This document shows, piece after piece, positions 1-7,412 of a DNA stretch of 10,768 bases. Source of the DNA: Deltaproteobacteria bacterium (GTDB taxonomy: Bacteria > Myxococcota_A > Polyangia > HGW-17); assembly GCA_003249585.1 (NCBI GenBank), contig QKIM01000423.1:1-10768 (forward strand), given 5' to 3'. Numbering within the stretch: position 1 is the first letter of the stretch; every line of letters begins with the position of its first letter. Position numbers and translations under genes: made by a program. Under the pieces are notes generated by a model, which worked only from the letters and a program-made list of their open reading frames with translations, was not told the origin of the DNA and made no database searches.

Positions 1-170
1 CTGGGTTCTTGGGCCGGGGAATCGACAGGGGCCGGCGCGAGAGTCGGCACCTCGAGCAGCGTCTCGCACCCCGGGCAGCGGACCGTGAGCGCCCCCGCAC
101 CGCCGCGTATACCCTCCACGGGATGATCGGCGGAGCACACCGGGCAGTGGAGGGTCAACCCAGCTCTCAT
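1..170 (-). CDS. Zinc-ribbon-leading protein, N-terminal fragment (partial)
   Basis: The ATG at 170-168 opens a frame with no stop down to the left edge, giving 56 visible residues. It begins with a short basic stretch and then a four-cysteine zinc-ribbon pattern: CPVC at residues 9-12 and CPGC at 32-35. After that comes a Pro/Ala-rich, probably unstructured stretch (about 42-56). Such N-terminal ribbons (MJ0042-like) are common in Deltaproteobacteria, often ahead of a disordered linker and a membrane segment or other domain; that part is outside the window, so function is unknown. The start is supported by the ATGA overlap with the stop of the upstream protease gene, which implies translational coupling and puts this fourth in the grpE-dnaK-protease row. 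Frame and start are fairly sure; the family name is tentative. Confidence 0.72.
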   Translation of the reverse strand, partial: MRAGLTLHCPVCSADHPVEGIRGGAGALTVRCPGCETLLEVPTLAPAPVDSPAQEP

Positions 171-1132
171 TGGGCCCTCATGGGGATGGGCATGAAGATC
201 AGGAGAAAGAGCACGGCCGTCGCCAGGGCGATGACCCGGCTGCGGCGGGTGAGCTTGTCGGGCCCCACAGGGGGGTGGATCTCATCTCCGCCGAGCTTGC
301 GCAGGATGATGAGGACGAAGGGCCAGATGAACCAGGGCATGGCTGCGGAGATGGCCGTGGTGAAAGCGTCCCGTGAGAGCCCCGTCCCTGTGACCAGGAG
401 GCTCATGGAGGACTTGAGCGTCCCTGTGATGGCGTCGCTGGCGAAGACGTAGAGGAAGACCCCCACTCCGAAGAGAGGCAAAAAGGCGTGGAGCCGGCGG
501 GAGAAGCGCGAATAGCGGTCTCCGAACCAGGCGAAGGCGATGTGCCCCCCGTCGAGCTGCCCCACGGGGATGAGGTTGATCATGGTGACCAGAAGGCCAA
601 TCCACCCCGCGAAGGCCACGGGGTGCATCATGATGTCGCGGCCCGCAAAGGGCAGAAAGGAGCCGTGGATCACGTATTTGACCAGCACGTACAAAAGGGA
701 GTTACCCTCGGAGATCACCTCGACCTGGGAGGCCAGCGGGATCTGCTTCACTTCGGAGAGGGCCACGCCGATGATCAGCACGGGCAGGGCGACGAGCATC
801 CCCATGAGGGGTCCCGCGGCGCCGATCTCCATGAGGGCGTTGCGGGAGGTGATGGGCTCACGGATACGGATGACCGCCCCGAGGGTGCCGATGCCGATAG
901 CCGGCGGGAGGGGGATGAACCACGGTGGCGAGGTGGCCACGCCGTGCTTTTTGGCGGCAAGGTAGTGCCCCATCTCGTGGGTGAGGAGGATGGCAATGAG
1001 CGGGATGGAGAAAGAGAGCCCGCGGTACCACTCCGAGAGACCGGCCCCGGCGTACGCAGCCCCCGTGAGGGTAGTGGTCACCAGGGTGAGGAGGAAGAGG
1101 AGAATGGGGATTCTCCACTCACGGGCAGGCAT
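167..1132 (-). CDS. Site-2 protease family (M50) membrane metalloprotease
   Basis: This is an intramembrane zinc metalloprotease. The sequence shows HEMGH (about residues 52-56), the HExxH zinc site inside a hydrophobic helix, and a second motif NLIPVGQLDGGH (about 186-197) whose Asp supplies the third zinc ligand in this family. Several further hydrophobic segments lie near the N terminus, at 105-127, 172-190, 215-235, 262-278 and 300-316. The PPWFIPLP stretch after the first motif resembles the EGY/cyanobacterial branch of S2P more than RseP, and no PDZ domain is seen. At 321 residues it is a compact, apparently complete member. Two starts are possible: ATG at 1132 (TGATG overlap with the dnaK stop, AAGGA six bases upstream) or GTG one codon earlier at 1135; ATG has the better-spaced ribosome site. 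The substrate is unknown. Coupling to dnaK suggests a job in membrane protein quality control or stress signalling, which is inference. Confidence 0.9.
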   Translation of the reverse strand: MPAREWRIPILLFLLTLVTTTLTGAAYAGAGLSEWYRGLSFSIPLIAILLTHEMGHYLAAKKHGVATSPPWFIPLPPAIGIGTLGAVIRIREPITSRNALMEIGAAGPLMGMLVALPVLIIGVALSEVKQIPLASQVEVISEGNSLLYVLVKYVIHGSFLPFAGRDIMMHPVAFAGWIGLLVTMINLIPVGQLDGGHIAFAWFGDRYSRFSRRLHAFLPLFGVGVFLYVFASDAITGTLKSSMSLLVTGTGLSRDAFTTAISAAMPWFIWPFVLIILRKLGGDEIHPPVGPDKLTRRSRVIALATAVLFLLIFMPIPMRAQ

Positions 1133-2955
1133 CACTCTTCCTTGTCCAGGAAGTCCCTGTAGAGCACCTCGGAGAAGAGGTGAGCGGAGGTCTCCAGGCG
1201 CATCACGGCGTCTCTCAGGGCCTCGACATCCGTGGAGTCGACCTTCCCCTTACACCAGACCAGATCCGCTTTAATCTCGGCTATCTCCCCCTCTTCGAGG
1301 ATGTCCGAATACTCCTCGATGGCGCGCTCCGTGGTGTAGATGAGGGTCTCAGCCTTGTTGCGCAGCTCGGCGATCTCCCGTTTCTGCCGGTCCTCGTCGG
1401 CGAAGAGCTGCGACTCCGTCTGGATCCGCTCGATGTCTTCCTCGGTGAGGCCGTAATTGGGCGTGACCTGGACCCGCTGCTCGCGTCCCGTGCCGAGATC
1501 CCTGGCAGAGCAAGAGAGGATCCCGTTGGCGTCCACCTCGAAGGAGACCTCGATCTGGGGCAGACCCCGGGGTGCCGGAGGAATCCCCTGAAGCTGGAAG
1601 GTGGCCAGGACCTTGTTGTCCTCGACCATCTCACGCTCTCCCTGGCAGACGCGGATGTTCACGAAGGGCTGGTTGTCCACGGCGGTGGTAAAGACCATGC
1701 CCTTGCGCGTGGGGATGGGCGTGTTCTTGTTGATGATGCGGGCGAAGATACCGCCCGCGGTCTCGACACCGATGGAGAGGGGGACCACGTCGAGGAGAAG
1801 GATATCCTCGACGCTGCCCTCGATGATCCCTCCCTGGATGCAGGCCCCCATGGCCACGACCTCGTCTGGGTTGATCCCCTTGTAGGGTTTGAGGCCGAAG
1901 AAGTCGGACACCATGGACTGCACGAGGGGCATGCGGGTCTGCCCACCCACGAGGAGCACGTGGTCGATCTCCTTGGTCGTGAGGCTCGCATCGGTCAGGG
2001 CTGCGCGGCAGGGCTCCAGGGTCCGCTCCACGAGGTCCCGGGTGAGATCCTCGAACTCCTTGCGCGTGATGGTGGTCACCAGGTGCTGGGGTCCGTTGTT
2101 GTTCACAGCCAGGAAGGGAAGATTGATGTCGGTCTCCTTGACGGCGGAGAGCTCCATCTTGGCCTTCTCGGCCGCTTCCTTGATGCGCTGGAGCGCCATG
2201 TTGTCGCCGGCGAGATCGATGCCGGTCTGCTCCTTGAACTGATCCCTGAGGAAATCCACCAGTCGGACGTCGAAGTCTTCACCACCCAGGAAGGTGTCCC
2301 CGTTGGTGGCGCGCACCTGAAACATCCCCATGCTGATCTCCAGGATGGAGATATCGAAGGTCCCGCCGCCCAGATCGTAGACGGCGATGACCTCGTCCTT
2401 GCCCTCGTTCTGGACACCGTAGGCCAGCGCCGCGGCCGTAGGCTCGTTGACGATGCGCTGGACCTCCAGGCCGGCGATCTTTCCCGCGTCGCGGGTCGCC
2501 TGCCGCTGGGCGTCGTCGAAGTAGGCAGGGACAGTGATGACGGCGTCGGTGACCGCCTCGCCCAGGTACTCCTCCGCCACCTTCTTGAGGGTCTCGAGGA
2601 TGATGCTGGACACCTCGGTGGCGCTCATCTCCTTGTTCCGGATGCGGACACAGGCGTCACCGTTGCCGCCGCCCACGATGTCGTAGGGCGAGCTCTTGGC
2701 CATCTTCTGGACATCCGCGTCGAGAAACTTCCGGCCCATGAGACGCTTCACCGCGAAGATGGTGTGTTTCGGATTTGCGACGTGGGCACGTTTTGCCAGC
2801 TGGCCGACGAGCCGCTCCCCAGCCTCGGTGATGCTCACCATGGAGGGCGTTGTACGGCTCCCCTCGCTGTTTGGGATCACGATCGGCGTGTCGTCCTGCA
2901 TGATGCTCACGCAGGAGTTGGTCGTTCCCAGATCTATTCCAATCAGTCTTCCCAT
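1132..2955 (-). CDS. dnaK: Chaperone protein DnaK (Hsp70), short C-terminal tail
   Basis: Hsp70 chaperone that binds exposed hydrophobic peptides in an ATP-driven cycle with J-proteins and GrpE in the cytoplasm. All three Hsp70 signatures are present: IDLGTTNS (7-14), [14 protein letters not shown] (192-205) and [14 protein letters not shown] (333-346). So are the catalytic-region FAVKRLMGR (67-75, Lys70), [11 protein letters not shown] (170-180), Thr199, and the interdomain linker [11 protein letters not shown] (389-399). The substrate-binding beta domain covers about 400-500 and the helical lid about 505-600. At 607 residues it is about 30 shorter than E. coli DnaK (638) and ends in a lid helix without the usual Gly/Ala/Gln-rich disordered tail and acidic end motif. 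ATG at 2955 has GGAG five bases upstream. It follows grpE by 58 bases holding a candidate promoter, and its TGA overlaps the start of the M50 protease gene. Confidence 0.96.
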   Translation of the reverse strand: MGRLIGIDLGTTNSCVSIMQDDTPIVIPNSEGSRTTPSMVSITEAGERLVGQLAKRAHVANPKHTIFAVKRLMGRKFLDADVQKMAKSSPYDIVGGGNGDACVRIRNKEMSATEVSSIILETLKKVAEEYLGEAVTDAVITVPAYFDDAQRQATRDAGKIAGLEVQRIVNEPTAAALAYGVQNEGKDEVIAVYDLGGGTFDISILEISMGMFQVRATNGDTFLGGEDFDVRLVDFLRDQFKEQTGIDLAGDNMALQRIKEAAEKAKMELSAVKETDINLPFLAVNNNGPQHLVTTITRKEFEDLTRDLVERTLEPCRAALTDASLTTKEIDHVLLVGGQTRMPLVQSMVSDFFGLKPYKGINPDEVVAMGACIQGGIIEGSVEDILLLDVVPLSIGVETAGGIFARIINKNTPIPTRKGMVFTTAVDNQPFVNIRVCQGEREMVEDNKVLATFQLQGIPPAPRGLPQIEVSFEVDANGILSCSARDLGTGREQRVQVTPNYGLTEEDIERIQTESQLFADEDRQKREIAELRNKAETLIYTTERAIEEYSDILEEGEIAEIKADLVWCKGKVDSTDVEALRDAVMRLETSAHLFSEVLYRDFLDKEE

Positions 2956-2988
2956 GTAAACTCCGGGCTTCTCAACGGCCTGGCCGGG

Positions 2989-3017
2989 ATAATATACAAA
3001 TTGTCAACAACAATCAA
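2989..3017 (-). promoter_or_regulatory. Candidate internal promoter of dnaK
   Basis: On the minus strand TTGATT (3017-3012) and TATTAT (2994-2989) are 17 bases apart, with the -10 box matching five of six consensus positions. The -35 box overlaps the grpE stop codon. A start near 2982 would leave about 27 bases of leader with GGAG. It would let dnaK, the M50 protease and the zinc-ribbon gene be made apart from grpE. Confidence 0.5.
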
Positions 3018-3904
3018 CCCTCGCGGTCGGACCCCGTTCCCTCAGGAGTACCGCCGCCGTCCTCTCCGGGGCCGGGCCCGCGGGAGACCACGACCCTCGC
3101 GGGCCGTATGAGCATTTCGCCCAGCTTGTAGCCCTTCTGCCACTGGGAGATAACCACCCCCGAGTCATACACCTGGCTCTCTTCCTGGGCCATGGCCTCG
3201 TGGAAGTTGGGGTCGAACGTCTGTCCAAGGGCATCGACGCTCTCCACGCCGAAGCGGGTCAGGGTGTTGGCGAACTGCTTGAGCACCATGAGGACCCCCT
3301 CCTTGAGGGCCTCGATGCTGGTCGACTCTTCAACGTGCGCCAACGCCATTTCCAGGTGGTCCACCACGGGGAGGAACTCCACAAGGACGTCGGTCCTCGC
3401 CCTGTTGACGGCCATCTCCTGGTTCTTGGCCGAGCGCTTCTTGAGGTTCTCCATGTCTGCGGCCAGACGGATCTTGCGGTTCCGCTCCTCGGAGAGCTCT
3501 TCGTTCAGACTGTTCACCTTGGCGATGAGCTCCCTGAGCGCCTCGCTGAGCACCTCCCGCTCCGCGGTGCCCCCCCCGGTGGAATTGGCCCGATGGGTCT
3601 CCGCCGTGGCGTCGATCTCCTCGGAGAGGCCGTTGAAGTCCTCGACAGGGATGTCCAGGGGTTCTTCCTGAACCACCCTGTCCTCGCCCGCCTGTTCCTC
3701 TATCCCGACAGGCTCGTTCTCCCTGTCGCGTTCATCGTTGCTGCTGATCTCTTGGGTCTCTTTCAATTTCATTCCTTTGGGCAAGACGAAGAGTTCCTCG
3801 GTGAATCCTGTACGCTGACCGGGCGAGATTCCGGCTCCCGCCTTGTTCTCGAAACCGAGGACGGTATCATTGTCGTCGAAGTCGTTGTCGTCGAATTCAG
3901 ACAT
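3014..3904 (-). CDS. grpE: GrpE nucleotide exchange factor with long acidic N-terminal extension
   Basis: Nucleotide exchange factor that releases ADP from DnaK. The GrpE core is clear from about residue 118 to 276. A long helical stretch leads into RLAADMENLKKRSAKNQE (146-163) and EFLPVVDHLEMALAH (176-190). The beta domain includes TFDPNFHEAMAQ (229-240) and WQKGYKLGEMLIRPARVVVS (255-274). The first 115 residues are acidic, low in hydrophobics and likely disordered, opening with a repeated FDDND. Total length is 296 against 197 for E. coli GrpE, nearly all of the difference being this extension. ATG at 3904 is chosen because AGGTG lies four bases upstream and a sigma70-like promoter just before it. 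An in-frame ATG at 3970, with its own GGAGG, would add 22 residues and read through that promoter. Next downstream is dnaK, its partner. Confidence 0.93.
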   Translation of the reverse strand: MSEFDDNDFDDNDTVLGFENKAGAGISPGQRTGFTEELFVLPKGMKLKETQEISSNDERDRENEPVGIEEQAGEDRVVQEEPLDIPVEDFNGLSEEIDATAETHRANSTGGGTAEREVLSEALRELIAKVNSLNEELSEERNRKIRLAADMENLKKRSAKNQEMAVNRARTDVLVEFLPVVDHLEMALAHVEESTSIEALKEGVLMVLKQFANTLTRFGVESVDALGQTFDPNFHEAMAQEESQVYDSGVVISQWQKGYKLGEMLIRPARVVVSRGPGPGEDGGGTPEGTGSDREG

Positions 3905-3922
3905 GTTGCACCTACCGAGAAG

Positions 3923-3951
3923 AAAATAAACATTATTTGGGCAAAAGGCAA
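3923..3951 (-). promoter_or_regulatory. Candidate sigma70 promoter of grpE
   Basis: On the minus strand TTGCCT (3951-3946) and TATTTT (3928-3923) are separated by 17 bases, each matching four of six consensus positions, in an A/T-rich patch. Transcription would start near 3916, leaving a leader of about 12 bases containing AGGTG before ATG 3904. The -35 box lies inside the 3939-3963 inverted repeat. Confidence 0.55.
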
Positions 3952-3963
3952 GTTTTTTTGCCC
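3939..3963. promoter_or_regulatory. 8-N9-8 inverted repeat over the grpE -35 box, possible operator
   Basis: GGGCAAAA (3939-3946) and TTTTGCCC (3956-3963) are perfect complements separated by nine bases. The spacing resembles the CIRCE heat-shock operator (9-N9-9) but the sequence does not, and it is not the HspR site either. It covers the -35 box of the grpE promoter, the usual place for a repressor. No T run follows on the strand leading to grpE, so a terminator is less likely. Confidence 0.5.
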
Positions 3964-4003
3964 CTTTCATGTCCCCTCCCCTGACAGCGCAAGCCGGCTT
4001 TGG

Positions 4004-4579
4004 CTATTTGGCGGGATATCTCACGTGTACGTCCACGGAGTCTGGATCCTGGGTGAGCAGGGAGAAGGCCACTATGGACCCGGTGATGACGACGACGCCG
4101 GTCCAGAAGATCCAGTTCTTCCACCAGGGGACCTGCGCAGTGGCGACTGCCCTGGTCCGGGATTTTTTGGGAAAGGGGCTGGAGAGAAACTCCACGAGGT
4201 CTACGGAGAGGGCCGCGCGTGGTCCCGGAATCGCCCAGGGCCCCCTCAACAGCCCGGTAGTGACCACGTAGATGCTCTTCTGACTGAGGACCACAGCGGT
4301 GGTGATGTTCCGGCGCCTCAGTTGCTTGCGGATGAGGGCCAGGCCGAGCTTGGTGGGGAAGCGCCCCAGGGTCTTCAGGGTCGCGGCCACGGACTTCTTT
4401 TCCGCGTCGGGGAAGCTCCCCACGGTAGCCAGGGACACCGTGGGCAGAACGGCCAGGGCCGTGTGGACACGTTCCACGGCGCCCTGATCGGCGCAGTCGA
4501 TGTTGAGGAGGGTGGTGACGGGCTGGGTTGCTGTCGGCGCCGTCGCTGCGAGGGCGATGAGGAGGACGAGTGTTGTCAT
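4004..4579 (-). CDS. Secreted or periplasmic protein with C-terminal membrane anchor, unknown function
   Basis: I do not recognise this 191-residue protein. It begins with a likely signal peptide (MTTLVLLIALAATAPTA, 1-17). A soluble region of about 130 residues contains a basic patch (KQLRRR, 85-90) and two beta-like stretches (94-110). Near the C terminus comes a hydrophobic helix (about 155-176, flanked by PWWKNW and a short polar tail), so it is probably periplasmic with a C-terminal anchor. The aromatic-lysine flank before this helix resembles the end of many TPR/PEGA envelope proteins of Myxococcota. The start at 4579 is preferred over the longer frame to 4795, which overlaps the upstream gene and is rich in Pro/Ser/Arg. 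It begins 10 bases after the stop of the FG-GAP lipoprotein gene, with a modest TAGG ribosome site overlapping that stop. It is the third gene of the envelope cassette. Confidence 0.8.
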   Translation of the reverse strand: MTTLVLLIALAATAPTATQPVTTLLNIDCADQGAVERVHTALAVLPTVSLATVGSFPDAEKKSVAATLKTLGRFPTKLGLALIRKQLRRRNITTAVVLSQKSIYVVTTGLLRGPWAIPGPRAALSVDLVEFLSSPFPKKSRTRAVATAQVPWWKNWIFWTGVVVITGSIVAFSLLTQDPDSVDVHVRYPAK

Positions 4580-4589
4580 GTGAAAAAAC

Positions 4590-5849
4590 CTATCGGGGAT
4601 CGGCCGCGGGGGAGTCGTCCCCTTCGATCCCGGTGATGAAATAGAGATAGGAGGAGTTGGAGCCGCCCACCACCAGCTCGTCACGACCAGGAAAGGTGAC
4701 CGTGGGGACGGTGATGAGTGAGGAGCCGAACTTCTTCTCCTCGTCGGTGTTGGGAGAGAGGGAGAGCAGCGGTGAGGCCGTGGGTCCCCCCCCATCGAAG
4801 AAGGTGTCGCTGTAAATGCTCACGGAGCCGAGACGCTTGTCGCCGTTGGCCTGATAGGAGGGATCGGCGGCGATGATCTCCAGATGGCTGTTCCCCGTGA
4901 GGTCGCCAAACTCGATGATCTGGCCCACCTCGCGATCGGTCGCGTGGAGAGTGAAATCCGGCGTGGCGCCAAAGGGAAGAGCCGCCGAAGGCTGGTCATT
5001 GCGGAAGACGTAGATGTTCTGCCCCGCGCCGACGAACAGTTCGGGGGCGCCGTCTCCGTCGAGATCGGTCAGTTTGAGGGTCCGCACCATCTCGCCGGGG
5101 TAGGTGTCGTCGAAGGTGAGGAGCGTCCTGTTCGAGGTGTCGGCGAGGTCGATGAAGAGCAGGGCCCAGTGAGAGCCAGTCCCCGGATCGGTGCTGCCGC
5201 CCACCACCAGCCACTGGTCGCCCGCGTGCTCGAAGGTACCCAGGAAGGGGACATTGAAGGCAACGGCATCATCCTCCGGGAGAACGAGCCCGTCCAGGGA
5301 GAGGGTCTCCATGGTCGTGGCGTCCTGGGGCGCGAAATACAGGTGGTCCGTGGAGGCGAACACATAGGACTCGCCGAGGGCGGGCAGCGGCAGGACGTTG
5401 CGCCCGAAGCCGGGATAGGAGGAGTCAATGGTCTGCTCGAGGCTCACGGAGAATCCGCTCTCCGACTCCATGATGCGGAAGAAATAGACGCTGCCCAGGG
5501 AGGTGGCGGCGAAACGCCAGTCGCCGGCGCTGCCCGAGAGGGGGACCAGGGCCTGGACCGTAAAGGCCGAGTCCATGACCACCGGCAGCAGGATCGTCTC
5601 GGGCGTGCCGCTCCTGAAGTCCACGAGGGCGAGCCCCCCCTCGCCGGTACCTCCCACCACATAGAGCCCCGGGGCTTTGAAATTGCCTTCGTACAGGGGC
5701 GTCACCACCTGCCCGAAGATGTTCCCCGTGTAGCTGTCGGGGCCGTCGATGACCTGCACGGTGGCCGACGTGGCCATATCGTCGAACTCCCGCCAGTCAC
5801 AGGCGGAGAGGAGGAACAGGGCAGTCAGAAGGAGAGTTACACGCTGCAT
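4590..5849 (-). CDS. Lipoprotein with FG-GAP-like beta-propeller repeats
   Basis: A 419-residue exported lipoprotein. The leader (1-16) ends in the lipobox LSAC, so Cys17 is the predicted lipidated residue. Asp at +2 would mean inner-membrane retention under the E. coli Lol rule, which may not hold in this lineage. The rest is beta-rich, with repeated units around GxxxLxVxG phrases. The clearest are LTDLDGDGAPELFVGAG (260-276), with a DxDxDG calcium loop typical of FG-GAP/VCBS repeats, then FGDLTGNSHLEIIAADP (314-330) and FPGRDELVVGGSNS (386-399). This suggests a beta-propeller of the integrin-alpha N-terminal kind, probably for protein or ligand binding. Function is unknown. It starts eight bases after the PEGA gene stop with AGGTG overlapping that stop, so coupled expression is likely. 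Confidence 0.85.
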   Translation of the reverse strand: MQRVTLLLTALFLLSACDWREFDDMATSATVQVIDGPDSYTGNIFGQVVTPLYEGNFKAPGLYVVGGTGEGGLALVDFRSGTPETILLPVVMDSAFTVQALVPLSGSAGDWRFAATSLGSVYFFRIMESESGFSVSLEQTIDSSYPGFGRNVLPLPALGESYVFASTDHLYFAPQDATTMETLSLDGLVLPEDDAVAFNVPFLGTFEHAGDQWLVVGGSTDPGTGSHWALLFIDLADTSNRTLLTFDDTYPGEMVRTLKLTDLDGDGAPELFVGAGQNIYVFRNDQPSAALPFGATPDFTLHATDREVGQIIEFGDLTGNSHLEIIAADPSYQANGDKRLGSVSIYSDTFFDGGGPTASPLLSLSPNTDEEKKFGSSLITVPTVTFPGRDELVVGGSNSSYLYFITGIEGDDSPAADPR

Positions 5850-5857
5850 GGTTCACC

Positions 5858-7387
5858 TCAATACTTCACCGAGACAGAGACCCCAGACCCGCCGGGAGCG
5901 ACGAAGGGCGTGAGGCTCACCGAAGTGGTGCCCATGTTGACTGTCTGGATGATACGGGAGTCGGGCGAGGACTCGGAGAAGGTGCGCAGGACAGCGATGA
6001 CCAGGGAGAGCGCGCTGACCCCGAAGAGCACATTGGCGCCGATGGAGTAGATCTTGCCGTCCTTGAGCTTCGCGTCGTTGGAGAAGACCGGGACCCCGGT
6101 CTCCACCTTCTTGTCCCAGTCGCTCTTGATCTCCCGGGCCATGTTGCCCAGATAGACGCCGCCGCCGAAGGCAGCCAGCCCGATGATGTAAGCCGTGATG
6201 GCACCGGCCCGGTTGGGGGCCTTCTGCAGCTCCACGGAGAAGTTCTTGTGATCGCCCTTGTCCAGCTCGATGGTCTTCCTGACAGACTTCATCCCCTTCT
6301 TGGAGACCGCGAGGCGGTGTCTCCCCGAGGGTACCCGGATCTTCAGGCAGGGCGCGACGCACACGACCTTGCGGCCGAGCTTCACCTTGGCGTTGCGGAC
6401 CCGGCTGCCGAAGATGGAGAGGTACGCCACGGGCAGCTTGTCGAGGGTCACGTGGAAGCTGTTGTTCTCGCCGGGCTCTGCGGTGATGTCGAGGCGCTTC
6501 TCCTTGAAGCCGTCGCCCACGACGAAGAGGGTGTGCTTGCCCCGGGGGATGTACCCGTTGTAGGGCACCTTGCCGATGGGCCCCGTGGCCTTGCCGTCGA
6601 GATAGAGATCCGCGGCCGGGCAGTTGGCCGTCACCCGGATCCAGGCGAGCTTGGACTCCTTGCGGAGGTTCATGAAGAGCTCGATCATCTTGTTGGGGTG
6701 CACCTTCAGCTGCCGTTTGAGGGGAGAGAACCCCTTCATCTTTATGGTGATGGTGTGCTGCCCCGTGGGGATCTCGACCTGCAGCGGGGTTACGCCCTCG
6801 CTGGTCTTGCGCCCGTCGAGAAAGACGTCGGCACCGGGGGGTTCGGTCTGCACGGACACGATGTTCTTGGTGGCGATGGGCGGCAGCTTGGGCCTTGGTT
6901 TCAGGGGAATCGGCTTGAGAATGATGACCTTTGGAGGTTTCTTCCCCTTGGCCAGCGCCTCCTTGCGCTTGCGCTCCGCCTCGGCCTTCTCCTTGGCGGC
7001 CTTGACCTCGCGCGCCTTGGCCTCCTTCACGTAGTCGATGAGTTTTTCAAGGAGCCTCAGGCGGGCCTGGATTGAGGCGAGACGTTTGACATCTTTGGCC
7101 TTCGCCATGTACTCAACGAAATATTTCTTGGCGAGGGCGTACTCGCCCGTCTTCTCGTAGCAGACAGCGGCGTTGAAGAGGAAGGCGGCCATGGGCTTGT
7201 GGCCATAGGCTTCCATGAACTTCGCCGCGGCCTTCTTGAACTGGGAGGCGCCGAAGAGCGCCTGGCCAGCGCGAAAGGAGATCTTGGCCTTCTCGAGGGC
7301 GGAGTCCGTGGAGCTCGTCTTCGCGGCTCCCACCGCGGGCGCACAAAGGAGGGTCAAACCAAACACAAAAATGAGAAAGCGTTTCAT
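5858..7387 (-). CDS. TPR and triple-PEGA domain envelope protein
   Basis: A 509-residue exported protein, first gene of the cassette. Order: signal peptide (1-21, ending VGAA); TPR-like helical repeats (about 28-115, with ALFGASQFKKAAAKFMEAY and a following NAAVCYEKTGEYALAKKYF helix pair); a charged Lys/Glu/Ala coiled-coil-like stretch (116-148); a Pro/Lys linker (149-172); then three PEGA-type beta domains (about 176-240, 248-316, 320-388). The PEGA units show the usual GADVFLDG, then P-x-G-x-H-T/R pattern (GADVFLDG 185-192, PTGQHTI 207-213; PRGKHTL 281-287; PSGRHRL 353-359). Two hydrophobic segments follow (393-412 and 447-467). The last residues, PFVAPGGSGVSVSVKY, end in an aromatic as outer-membrane beta strands do. 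PEGA domains are associated with surface and cell-wall proteins; TPRs mediate protein contacts. A structural or scaffold role is inferred. No strong ribosome site precedes ATG 7387. Confidence 0.88.
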   Translation of the reverse strand: MKRFLIFVFGLTLLCAPAVGAAKTSSTDSALEKAKISFRAGQALFGASQFKKAAAKFMEAYGHKPMAAFLFNAAVCYEKTGEYALAKKYFVEYMAKAKDVKRLASIQARLRLLEKLIDYVKEAKAREVKAAKEKAEAERKRKEALAKGKKPPKVIILKPIPLKPRPKLPPIATKNIVSVQTEPPGADVFLDGRKTSEGVTPLQVEIPTGQHTITIKMKGFSPLKRQLKVHPNKMIELFMNLRKESKLAWIRVTANCPAADLYLDGKATGPIGKVPYNGYIPRGKHTLFVVGDGFKEKRLDITAEPGENNSFHVTLDKLPVAYLSIFGSRVRNAKVKLGRKVVCVAPCLKIRVPSGRHRLAVSKKGMKSVRKTIELDKGDHKNFSVELQKAPNRAGAITAYIIGLAAFGGGVYLGNMAREIKSDWDKKVETGVPVFSNDAKLKDGKIYSIGANVLFGVSALSLVIAVLRTFSESSPDSRIIQTVNMGTTSVSLTPFVAPGGSGVSVSVKY

Positions 7388-7412
7388 GGCGTCATCGTTT
7401 CCATCGGCCGCA

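Noticed and set aside
2956..3013. CIRCE heat-shock element between grpE and dnaK
   Set aside because: No TTAGCACTC/GAGTGCTAA arms or near matches are present here or upstream of grpE.
1180..3111. 643-codon plus-strand open frame opposite dnaK
   Set aside because: It mirrors dnaK and is rich in Gly/His/Asp/Leu as expected of an antisense shadow in GC-rich DNA; the minus strand carries all Hsp70 motifs.
3991..4000. AAGCCGGCTT palindrome just after the 4004 gene, considered as a terminator
   Set aside because: The dyad has no loop and no T run follows toward grpE, so a factor-independent terminator is not supported.
3200..4636. 478-codon plus-strand open frame across grpE and the anchored small protein
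   Set aside because: It spans two well-supported minus-strand genes and the grpE promoter, and shows no domain or ribosome site.
4580..4795. N-terminal extension of the 4004 gene to 4795
   Set aside because: It overlaps the lipoprotein gene and is Pro/Ser/Arg-rich; the internal ATG 4579 gives a clean signal peptide.
4884..7075. Long plus-strand open frames at 4884-6050 and 6248-7075
   Set aside because: They are shadows of the lipoprotein and PEGA genes, whose signal peptides and repeats are clear on the minus strand.
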